This document shows, piece by piece, positions 15,390 through 22,352 of a stretch of DNA of 32,201 nt (the first letter of the stretch is position 1; every line of letters begins with the position of its first letter). This DNA is from Clostridiales bacterium Firm_10 (GTDB taxonomy: Bacteria > Bacillota > Clostridia > Christensenellales > Aristaeellaceae): the NCBI GenBank assembly GCA_001603025.1, contig LVAP01000099.1, positions 1-32,201 on the forward strand, written 5' to 3'. A program made the position numbers and the translations under genes. The notes beneath the pieces are model-generated. The model saw nothing but the letters and a program-made list of their open reading frames with translations, ran no database searches and was not told where the DNA came from.

Positions 15390-16604
15390 TCACAGGGTCA
15401 GCGTCTGTGTGCCGTCGCCCTTCAGGGTGAAGGCGGTCCTGCGGTTTTCCGCCGTCAGGGCATAGCCTCCCTTGAAGCCGGTGAAGGAGACAAAGCCTTC
15501 TTCATCGGTGACCAGGCGCTCGTGGGTCTCCCAGGCGCCGTGAATCAGGCCCATCAGGGCTTCGTAGGCGGGTTTTTCGGAATTATCCGCCCGCACCAGC
15601 CCGGACGGCGCGCCAAGCCAGCAGCCATCGTTGAAGTCCCAGGTGGTGACGGCTTCCACCAGCGGGTGGCTGAAGAGGGTGGTGTACATCTCGCTGATTT
15701 CCCGGGCCTGGCGTTCCTCGCCCTCCGGCGTGGTGGGCCAGGAAGGCACCTGCCAGTCGTTCAGGTCCACGATGTGGGCGGGCATCAGCTCGCCCGAAAT
15801 GAGCGTGTTTTCGGTGAAGTGGATGGGCAGGCCGAAGCGGGAGAAGCGTTCGAGCACGTCGTTCAGCTTTTCAAGGCCCCAATAGCCCTGATGCTGGTGC
15901 GACTGGATGCCGATGGCGCTGACGGGCACGCCCGCTTCCAGCAGGCCTTCCAGCAGGATTTCGTAGGAAACGCTGGTGTTGAAGTCGTTGATGAGCAGCG
16001 TGGCGCCAGGATTGCTCTCCCGGGCGGCCGCGAACACGTCCTTCACCAGCCGGATGCGGCCCTTCTCCCTGCAGATGCGGGTGACGGCGTTGTCGTATTT
16101 GTCGAACACAGGCATGATCACCACTTCGTTGATCACATCCCACATGTCGATCACGCCGCGGAAGGCCGTCACCTCCCGGCGGATGCGGTCCAACTGGCGG
16201 CGCAGGATCTCCTCGTTGGAATACTGCATCAGCCAGGGCGCGCAGGCCGTGTGCCAGCACAGCGGATGGCCCTTCACCTTCACGCCGCGCTCGCCCAGCC
16301 AGCGGGCCGCGGCCAGCGTTTCCTCCTGCATCGTATGGCCTTCCTCCGGCTCATAGCGGCCCCAGTAGAAGGGAAGCGTGCCATAGTTGAACAGGGCCAG
16401 CCACTTCTCCATGCGCCGGCGCAGGAAATCCCGGCGTCCCCAATCCCGCAGGCTCAGGAGCGGTACGGTGTCGAAAGCGCCGCAGCCGAAAAGAAAGCTG
16501 TGGGAGGTCTGGTCGATCAGGACGGGGCGGCGGGAGGCCGGCGTGCCGTCCGGGTTCAGGACTTGCAGGCGGGAATTCGCCCTGCGGTGGGCTAAGCTGT
16601 CCAT
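15390..16604 (-). CDS. GH10 endo-1,4-beta-xylanase-like enzyme, intracellular (404 aa)
   Basis: Predicted to cleave beta-1,4-xylosidic bonds with retention. The acid/base E160 lies in WDVINEVV (155-162), and the nucleophile E265 in IHFTEN (261-266). KGHPLCWHT (111-119) and IGIQSHQH (231-238) are further GH10 landmarks, and WDFNDG near 340 closes the site. Residues 12-45 form a short beta-rich lead (HSFLFGCGAF), and the last 60 residues look like a small beta-sandwich. There is no signal peptide or binding module, so it probably works in the cytoplasm on imported xylo-oligosaccharides. AAGGAGG lies before the ATG. It is the third gene of a likely operon with a nitroreductase and an alcohol dehydrogenase; the gap to the latter is 25 bases. 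Confidence 0.9.
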   Translation of the reverse strand: MDSLAHRRANSRLQVLNPDGTPASRRPVLIDQTSHSFLFGCGAFDTVPLLSLRDWGRRDFLRRRMEKWLALFNYGTLPFYWGRYEPEEGHTMQEETLAAARWLGERGVKVKGHPLCWHTACAPWLMQYSNEEILRRQLDRIRREVTAFRGVIDMWDVINEVVIMPVFDKYDNAVTRICREKGRIRLVKDVFAAARESNPGATLLINDFNTSVSYEILLEGLLEAGVPVSAIGIQSHQHQGYWGLEKLNDVLERFSRFGLPIHFTENTLISGELMPAHIVDLNDWQVPSWPTTPEGEERQAREISEMYTTLFSHPLVEAVTTWDFNDGCWLGAPSGLVRADNSEKPAYEALMGLIHGAWETHERLVTDEEGFVSFTGFKGGYALTAENRRTAFTLKGDGTQTLTL

Positions 16605-16629
16605 ACCGGTTTTCCTCCTTGCGGCGGCG

Positions 16630-17805
16630 TCAAACCATCATGCGGTAAATGGCGGCGCAGTCATCCTCGTTGAGCGTCACGAAACCGGAGATGGAGCCGG
16701 GACGGCCGTTGCCGCGGCACAGGGTTTCCACAAGGCGGGGGATATCCTCTTCCTTCGCACCCAGCTCGGCGAAATTCTTCGGCATGCCGATGGAAATGAG
16801 GAACGCGCGCAGCGCCTCGATACCGGCCAGGGCCGTCGCCTCGGGATGGGCGAAATCCATCTGGCAGCCCCAGATGCGAACCGCGGCCTGGGCGAAGCGC
16901 ATCACGTCGTGCTTCATCACATAGGTGAACACGGCGGGCATGGTCACGGCCAGGCCCGCGCCGTGGGCGCAGTCGTAGAGGGCCGAGAGTTCGTGCTCGA
17001 TGTTGTGGCTGTTCCAGTCCTGGGAGCGGCCCACCCCGCAGGAATTGTTGTGGGCCATCATGCCCGCCCACATGATGTTGGCGCGGGCTTCGTAGTTGTC
17101 GGGATCGGCGATGACCCGCGGCCCTTCATGGATCATGGTGAGCAGCAGCGCTTCAATGAGCCGGTCTGTGACCTCCACCTCTTTTGTGTTGGTCAGGTAG
17201 CGCTCGTAGAGGTGAGCCATGATGTCCGTGATGCCGGCAGCCGTCTGGAAGGGCGGCAGGGTCTGGGTCAGGGCGGGATTCAGAATGCTGAACCGCGGCC
17301 GGATGGCGTCTCCGCTGGCGCCGCGCTTGAGCATACCCTCTTCACGGGTGATGACGCTGTCCGGGCTGCCTTCGCTGCCCGCGGCGGCGATGGTCAGCAC
17401 GGTGCCCACGGGCAGGGCGTTTTCGATGCGCTTGCCGCTGTAGAAATCCCAGAAATCGCCATCGTAAACCGCGCCGGCCGCGATGGCCTTAGAGGAGTCG
17501 ATGACGCTTCCGCCGCCCACGGCCAGAACGAAATCGATCTTCTCATCCCGGCACAGCCTGATGCCTTCGTAGACCAGCCCGCTCCTGGGGTTTGGCTTCA
17601 CGCCACCCAGCTCCGCAAAGGCGATGCCCTCGGCCTTCAGTGAAGCCTTCACCCTGTCCAGCAGGCCGGAGCGCACGACGCTGCCGCCGCCGTAGTGGAT
17701 CAGCACGCGGGAACCGCCGAAGCGCTTCACCAGCGCACCGGCCTGATTCTCCGTGTCCTTGCCGAACACGAAGCAGGTGGGAGAGTAGAACATGAAGTTA
17801 TTCAT
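16630..17805 (-). CDS. Iron/zinc-dependent alcohol dehydrogenase, BDH/YqhD type (391 aa)
   Basis: A group III alcohol dehydrogenase that would reduce aldehydes to alcohols with NAD(P)H, or the reverse. GGGSVIDSSKA (97-107) is the nucleotide-binding signature. The metal ligands fall exactly at YqhD numbering: D194, H198, H267 and H281 (ITDIMAHLYERY; SHNIEHELSALYDCAHGAG). Length is normal. The ribosome site AAAGGAAA is about ten bases upstream of the ATG. It stands between a nitroreductase (30 bases upstream) and the GH10 gene. A role in redox balance or aldehyde detoxification during sugar fermentation is more likely than a direct link to xylan. Confidence 0.9.
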   Translation of the reverse strand: MNNFMFYSPTCFVFGKDTENQAGALVKRFGGSRVLIHYGGGSVVRSGLLDRVKASLKAEGIAFAELGGVKPNPRSGLVYEGIRLCRDEKIDFVLAVGGGSVIDSSKAIAAGAVYDGDFWDFYSGKRIENALPVGTVLTIAAAGSEGSPDSVITREEGMLKRGASGDAIRPRFSILNPALTQTLPPFQTAAGITDIMAHLYERYLTNTKEVEVTDRLIEALLLTMIHEGPRVIADPDNYEARANIMWAGMMAHNNSCGVGRSQDWNSHNIEHELSALYDCAHGAGLAVTMPAVFTYVMKHDVMRFAQAAVRIWGCQMDFAHPEATALAGIEALRAFLISIGMPKNFAELGAKEEDIPRLVETLCRGNGRPGSISGFVTLNEDDCAAIYRMMV

Positions 17806-17835
17806 GACGTGCGTTTCCTTTCCGCCGTGTCCGGC

Positions 17836-18354
17836 TCAGATTTTATAGATGTAGTCGGCCTTGCGCGGCGCGGCGGGCCGGGGCGCGTCCGCCTCGTAGC
17901 CCAGGATGCAGTGGCCGATGCCTTCCCAGTCGCCTTCGATGCCCAGGGACGCGAGCAGCGCCTTGCCCTCTTCGGACTCGAACTCTTCCTTCGCCCGGTG
18001 GATCCAGCAGCTGCCGATACCCAGGGCGTGGGCGGCGTTCATCAGGTTGCCCATAACCAGGCTGCCGTCATACTTGTAGGTGCCGATCGCCTTGTTGGCC
18101 AGCACCACAATCACAACGGGCGCGCCGTAGAAGGGATCGCCGGAGGAGCCCATGACGGCGGCATTCATGGCGGAGAGCCTGTCGCGGGTGGCCTTGTCCG
18201 TGATGGCGATCATGATGGGCGACTGCTTCCCCATGCCGGTGGGGGCGTAGGTGCCGGCGGCCAGAATCTGGTCCAGGATGTCCTGGGGGATGCTGTTCGG
18301 CTTGTAGCTGCGGCAACTGCGGCGCTCCATGAGGTTTTTCAGGGTTTCGTTCAT
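17836..18354 (-). CDS. Nitroreductase-family flavoprotein (172 aa)
   Basis: A small FMN-binding reductase of the nitroreductase superfamily; the natural substrate is unknown. The N-terminal FMN motif is RRSCRSYKP (12-20). The central AAGTYAPTGMGKQ and the GIGSCWIH segment are typical, and the end GYEADAP...KADYIYKI is like many clostridial members. Start MNETLKN is chosen because AAGGAGG lies about ten bases before it; a frame-compatible ATG ten codons upstream is too close to the divergent promoter. It is the first gene of the minus-strand operon with the alcohol dehydrogenase and GH10. It is divergent from the MerR gene, so control by that regulator is possible, although no matching operator is visible here. 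Confidence 0.88.
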   Translation of the reverse strand: MNETLKNLMERRSCRSYKPNSIPQDILDQILAAGTYAPTGMGKQSPIMIAITDKATRDRLSAMNAAVMGSSGDPFYGAPVVIVVLANKAIGTYKYDGSLVMGNLMNAAHALGIGSCWIHRAKEEFESEEGKALLASLGIEGDWEGIGHCILGYEADAPRPAAPRKADYIYKI

Positions 18355-18389
18355 GACGTATGCCTCCTTAACAGTTGTGGTCATTATGA

Positions 18390-18419
18390 TTGACTAACGG
18401 AATGCCTGACTCCTATAAT
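18390..18419 (+). promoter_or_regulatory. Promoter of the MerR gene
   Basis: TTGACT (18390-18395) and a perfect TATAAT (18414-18419) are separated by 18 bases. The spacer has no dyad, so this promoter is probably not itself the MerR-type activated one. Confidence 0.7.
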
Positions 18420-18420
18420 A

Positions 18421-18457
18421 GGGATTGTAACATTGAAGTTCGCTCAAAGTCAATCCC
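18421..18457 (+). promoter_or_regulatory. Nested dyad in the MerR leader
   Basis: GGGATTG (18421-18427) faces CAATCCC (18451-18457), with TTGA/TCAA inside. In addition, GATTGACT (18388-18395) faces AGTCAATC (18448-18455). They lie just after the -10 box and before the ribosome site, so they could be a repressor site or an RNA fold that affects translation. Confidence 0.4.
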
Positions 18458-18473
18458 AGAGGAGGAACAAATC

Positions 18474-18857
18474 GTGTATACCATCCGGCAAATCTGTGAA
18501 AAGACGGGGCTTTCGGCCCACACGCTGCGCTATTACGAAAAAGAAGGGCTGCTCTCCCACATCAGCCGGAGCAAGGGCGGCATCAGGCAGTACAGTGAAG
18601 AGGATCTGGAATCGCTGGGCCTGATCTGCTGCCTGAAGAACACGGGCATGCCTTTGCAGGAAATCGCCCGCTTCGTGCGGCTCACCCAGGAGGGCGAACA
18701 CACGCTGCGCGAGCGATGCGAGCTGCTGCGCAGACACCGCGCAAACGTAGTCGCCCGCATGGAAGAAATGCAGCGCCACCTGGACAAGGTGACATGGAAG
18801 CTGAATTTCTTTTCCGACAAGCTCAGGGCCTATGAGGCCGAACACCCTGAAGATTAA
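18474..18857 (+). CDS. MerR-family transcriptional regulator (127 aa)
   Basis: The N-terminal winged helix is clear: YTIRQICEKTGLSAHTLRYYEKEGLL (residues 2-27), then GGIRQYSEEDLESL. A dimerising coiled coil covers about residues 80-120. There is no cysteine cluster typical of metal sensors, so it fits the AdhR/YfmP/NmlR-like group that responds to aldehydes or electrophiles. The start is GTG, eight bases after AGAGGAGG. The gene converges on the aldo/keto reductase with the two stop codons overlapping by four bases. The reductase promoter contains a MerR-type operator (20061-20091), so this regulator is its likely activator. It may also affect the divergent nitroreductase operon. Confidence 0.9.
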   Translation: MYTIRQICEKTGLSAHTLRYYEKEGLLSHISRSKGGIRQYSEEDLESLGLICCLKNTGMPLQEIARFVRLTQEGEHTLRERCELLRRHRANVVARMEEMQRHLDKVTWKLNFFSDKLRAYEAEHPED

Positions 18858-19984
18858 CCGAGCTCTTTCCAGGCGGCCTTCAGGCCCTCGATGATCCCCA
18901 GGTGCTGTGGGCAGGCGGCCTCGCAGGCGCCGCAGGCCACGCACCTGTCCGCGGTTTCACCCTGGTCCAGGATGCGCCGGAACCCCCAGTCTTCCCTGGG
19001 GTCGATGCCGTAGAGGGACACGTTGTTCCAGGCGGAGAAGATGCCGGGGATGTTCACGCCGTTGGGGCAGGGCATGCAGTAGCGGCAGCCGGTGCAGCCG
19101 ATCTTCGTGCGGTCGATGTAGGCCCGGCGCACGTCGTCCATCAGCTTCAGTTCGGCGTCGTCCATCGCGCCCGCCTCCACGGTGTCGAAGATGCGCAGGT
19201 TGTCGTCCACCTGCTCCGGCTCGTTGCAGCCGGACAGCACGGTGGCCACCTCCGGATGGTTGCACAGCCATCGGAAAGCCCATTCCACCGGCGAGCGCTT
19301 CACGGGGAAGGCGTCGTAGAGCGCCTGCACGTTGTCGGGCGCCTTGGCCAGCCGGCCGCCCAGCAGGCCCTCCATGATGACCACGGGAATGCCGAGCCTT
19401 CCGGCCAGCTCCAGGCCCTTGGTGCCCGCCTGATTGTTCACGTCCATGAAGTTGTACTGGATCTGCACCATGTCCCAGTCATAGTCGTTGATGATGTACT
19501 CAAACTCGTCGTACGGGCCGTGGAAGGAGAAGCACTTGAAGCGGATCCTGCCCTCGCGTTTCATGTCGTCGAAGAACTCAGGCGCGCCGATGGACTTGAA
19601 GTACTCCCACTTTTCGCGGTTGATGGCGTGCATCAGGTAGAAATCGATGTGATCGGTCTGCAGTTTTTTCAGCTCTTCAGCCAGCAGCGCCTCCATTTCG
19701 GCGCGGTTGTGCACGGCCTCCGCGGGTATTTTTGTGGCGATGGTCACCTTTTCGCGATAGCCGTCCCGCAGGGCTTTGCCCAGCACGATTTCCGAGGTCC
19801 GGTTCAGGTAGACGTAAGCGGTATCCAGATAGGTCACGCCGCCGTCAACAGCCCGGCGAATGAGGGAGATGGCCTTCTGCTCGTCGATCACGCTGTCGCC
19901 CGACGGCGCGCCATTGAAGCGCATGCAGCCCAGCCCGAACGCCGAACCCTGAATGCCCAGCTTGCCAAAATTGCGATACTTCAT
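18854..19984 (-). CDS. Aldo/keto reductase with two C-terminal [4Fe-4S] motifs (376 aa)
   Basis: The N-terminal 290 residues are an aldo/keto reductase barrel that would reduce aldehydes or ketones. The catalytic tetrad is readable: D54 and Y59 in DTAYVY, K85 in TIATK and H119 in YLMHA. The tail adds two ferredoxin-like cysteine sets, C297-C300-C303-C306 and C348-C351-C354-C358, each followed by proline, so electrons may come from or go to ferredoxin rather than only NAD(P)H. This fused type is widespread in anaerobes with unknown substrates. Start MKYRNFGKLG is chosen for AGAGGAGGAAA upstream. Its promoter carries a 7-4-7 dyad between -35 and -10, and the adjacent MerR is the likely controller. 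Confidence 0.9.
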   Translation of the reverse strand: MKYRNFGKLGIQGSAFGLGCMRFNGAPSGDSVIDEQKAISLIRRAVDGGVTYLDTAYVYLNRTSEIVLGKALRDGYREKVTIATKIPAEAVHNRAEMEALLAEELKKLQTDHIDFYLMHAINREKWEYFKSIGAPEFFDDMKREGRIRFKCFSFHGPYDEFEYIINDYDWDMVQIQYNFMDVNNQAGTKGLELAGRLGIPVVIMEGLLGGRLAKAPDNVQALYDAFPVKRSPVEWAFRWLCNHPEVATVLSGCNEPEQVDDNLRIFDTVEAGAMDDAELKLMDDVRRAYIDRTKIGCTGCRYCMPCPNGVNIPGIFSAWNNVSLYGIDPREDWGFRRILDQGETADRCVACGACEAACPQHLGIIEGLKAAWKELG

Positions 19985-20060
19985 CCTGATTTCCTCCTCT
20001 GCTTTCGCTCTTTCAAGGGGGCCGGGGAATAATCCGGCACGATCCAATTCTTACGGGAAA

Positions 20061-20091
20061 AGCATAGACCTTAGAGTGAACTCTATGTCAA
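20061..20091 (-). promoter_or_regulatory. MerR-type promoter and operator of the aldo/keto reductase
   Basis: On the minus strand TTGACA (20091-20086) and TATGCT (20066-20061) are separated by 19 bases, too far for normal use. The spacer holds the dyad CTTAGAG-N4-CTCTATG (plus-strand reading, 20070-20087; one mismatch), the 7-4-7 layout described for AdhR/NmlR-like MerR regulators. The long spacer and centred dyad are the hallmark of MerR activation by DNA untwisting. Confidence 0.85.
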
Positions 20092-20143
20092 TACCCGGCT
20101 GTGTTATTATTTCCCACGGCAACAGCGTGACAGGAGTGGAAGC

Positions 20144-20184
20144 TGAAAAACAATCCGCCGGCGATTTATCGCCGGCGGATGTTA
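20144..20184 (-). terminator. Terminator of the long minus-strand operon
   Basis: A 12-bp GC-rich perfect stem (20154-20165 with 20170-20181) with a TTTA loop can be extended by AAC/GTT around one bulged base. On the minus strand it is followed by GTTTTTC. It lies about 60 bases past the stop of the propeller protein and just upstream of the MerR-type promoter. Confidence 0.9.
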
Positions 20185-20240
20185 GCGTGTGGCGTGTTAT
20201 GCGGGGAGGGGAAACGACAGACGCAGGCCACGGACTCGCT

Positions 20241-22325
20241 TCATGATTCCTTTGCGCCCCGTGAAGGCTCCGCTTCATGACCTTTCAGCCTGCTCCGGTC
20301 GGCCCGGAACGTCAGGCAGCGCTGATCCGGGAAGGAGTACTCGCCGCGGTAGTTCGAGGCGTTGAAGAGCGGCGTCTTGACGGGATGGTAGGTCTGCTCG
20401 CGCGGACTGTCGGCCTGGGTGTAGATGTACATGCTGTGGTAGTCCCAGGTGATCAGCTCGTCCCGCCCATCGCCGCAGAGGTCGCAGGCCTCGCAGCACA
20501 GCACGGGGTGGCCGTCGTCCGGAAAGCTCACCGCGCGGACGCCCTTTCCGTTCAGCAGCCCGCCGGCGTGGGGGTCGGCGTTGGTGAGGATGAGCTCGCT
20601 CCCGTCGCCATCCCAGTTGACGGGCGCTATGATGTTGCCGTTCATGCCGTTTTGCAGCTCCCAGATGGGCTCGCCGTCGCAGTCATACAGGAAGATGCAG
20701 CCCTGGTGGCCCCAGAAGTTGGTCACGGCGATCTCCAGGCCCTCGCGCTCCGGACAGTAGTTGGCGATGGAGACGCGCTGGGCGTGGCCGATCATGTCGC
20801 GTCGGATGATGTTGCCGTAGAAGTCGCCGATGAAGAACCCCTGCGTGCCCGAGACGCAGGCGAAGCGGCCTTCCCGGTCGCGGGGGCTCCATCGCCCGGC
20901 CACGATCTCGTCCGTGTGGTCCTTCTCGATGGGATAGTGCCACAGCTCTGTGCCGTCGCTGTCCAGCAGGCGATAGCCCACGAGCACTTCGTCCTTCCCG
21001 TCGCCGTCCACGTCGACCGGCAGCGGGCAGTGCCCCGTGTTGGTGAGACTTTTGCTGCGCCAGAGCGTGTTGAGTTCGTCGTCCAGCGCCCAGACGCGGC
21101 AGTAGCGGTCCTTGATGAGGATGTCGCGCGGCCGGGGGAGGCCGCGCAGGTTGCAGATACGGATGCCGTCCGGGTTCAGGCGCGCGAAGGCATAGGCGCC
21201 GTAAGGCGCGCCGATGAGCCCCTCGTCGTCCTGATCCGCTACGGGCGTCTTTACGGAGCGCTTCACGCGGCCCGTGCGCCCGTCCAGGATGCGGATCTCA
21301 AAGTCCCAGCCGCAGATGACCTCATCCGCGCCGTCGCCGTCGATGTCGTAGACCTGCAGCGGCATGTCCGCCGAGACCTTTCCCAGCCTGTCGGCATGTC
21401 CGGAGGGCTCGCCGAGCTGCCACAGCACGTTTCCATCCAGGTCGATGGCCGTCAGGCAGCTGATGAAGCCGTAGGCGTCCCGGCTGACCCGGCGCTGCAT
21501 CTGCGCCAGCACGACCTGCCAGCTGCCGTCGCCCAGCAGGTGCCCGAAGCGCACCTGGCGGCTGGTGCCGTGGTTTTTCAGGTCTATTTTTTTCCAGAGC
21601 TTCATGGCGGGGTGCTGTGCCGCCTCCCCGGCCTCCAGCGCGGCGCGCCGCGCTTCCCGCAGGGCGATGGCCTGCGCCTCCTCCGGCGACACCAGCGCCT
21701 CGAATTCTGAAAAGCGGGCCGGGCAGTCCGCCGTGATGCCCACCTTGCCGCCCCGGGCCGCCACGGAAGTGCGCGCCTCGATCAGCGGAACGCCGTCCAC
21801 GCAGCAGCGAACAGCGTCGCCCTGGACGTCTACGCTCAGGCGATAGTCGTCGTCGGGATTCTGCGGAAATGCCGCCCGGCCGAGGGGATGGAGTTCCTCC
21901 TTGTGGCGGTAAGTGAGCGTCGCCGCGCCGTGCTCCTCCAGCGCGAAGACCAGCGTGTCGGCGGAGTGGTTCAGGCAGAAGACCAGGCCCGCCGTGCCGC
22001 GCAGCGACAGCCGCCGGAGGGTAACGGAAACCGCGTAGTTCCTCCAGGAAGGCGCGCCGGTTTCCAGCGTGGGAAACATGCGGTGGGGCTTGTTCTTCTC
22101 CACGCGCATGCACTCCATGGCGTGGCGGCCGTTCTGTTCGGTGATCAGCCAGGTGGGCCCCGCGCCGTTCCAGGTGTAATTGCACACCTGGTCCAGCCAG
22201 CGCCCGCTGTAGCCCTCCGCGGTCACATACTGGTATTCGCCCATGGCCGAGTGGTCGGGGTCATAGGGAAATTCCCCGATGGGGAAATCCTGAAAATCCT
22301 CATGGCACAAGACGTGGTTTTTCAT
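20241..22325 (-). CDS. Large jelly-roll plus FG-GAP propeller protein, candidate polysaccharide lyase (694 aa)
   Basis: Residues 1-210 look like a jelly-roll lectin/DUF1080-type domain (ALEEHGAATLTYRHKEE; DVQGDAVRCCVDGVPLIEA). From about 245 to 640 there is a beta-propeller with calcium loops of the FG-GAP kind at about 327-337 (DIDGDGADEV), 438-447 (DVDGDGKDEV), 571-579 and 615-624. The blade pattern and the final WDYHSMYIYTQ resemble PL11 rhamnogalacturonan lyases, so a pectin-backbone lyase or related glycan enzyme is possible, but the match is distant. There is no signal peptide, so the substrate would be cytoplasmic oligosaccharide. A helical linker with many A/E/R residues lies at 215-240. 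GAGAGGAAGG precedes the ATG. It is the last gene of the operon, 27 bases after the maturase gene. Confidence 0.6.
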   Translation of the reverse strand: MKNHVLCHEDFQDFPIGEFPYDPDHSAMGEYQYVTAEGYSGRWLDQVCNYTWNGAGPTWLITEQNGRHAMECMRVEKNKPHRMFPTLETGAPSWRNYAVSVTLRRLSLRGTAGLVFCLNHSADTLVFALEEHGAATLTYRHKEELHPLGRAAFPQNPDDDYRLSVDVQGDAVRCCVDGVPLIEARTSVAARGGKVGITADCPARFSEFEALVSPEEAQAIALREARRAALEAGEAAQHPAMKLWKKIDLKNHGTSRQVRFGHLLGDGSWQVVLAQMQRRVSRDAYGFISCLTAIDLDGNVLWQLGEPSGHADRLGKVSADMPLQVYDIDGDGADEVICGWDFEIRILDGRTGRVKRSVKTPVADQDDEGLIGAPYGAYAFARLNPDGIRICNLRGLPRPRDILIKDRYCRVWALDDELNTLWRSKSLTNTGHCPLPVDVDGDGKDEVLVGYRLLDSDGTELWHYPIEKDHTDEIVAGRWSPRDREGRFACVSGTQGFFIGDFYGNIIRRDMIGHAQRVSIANYCPEREGLEIAVTNFWGHQGCIFLYDCDGEPIWELQNGMNGNIIAPVNWDGDGSELILTNADPHAGGLLNGKGVRAVSFPDDGHPVLCCEACDLCGDGRDELITWDYHSMYIYTQADSPREQTYHPVKTPLFNASNYRGEYSFPDQRCLTFRADRSRLKGHEAEPSRGAKES

Positions 22326-22352
22326 CCGGCCTTCCTCTCTCCCGCGCGGCGG

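Noticed and set aside
20154-20181. End repeat of an insertion sequence
   Set aside because: It is a single tight hairpin with a T-tract on one side, right after a gene end, with no transposase or direct repeats nearby.
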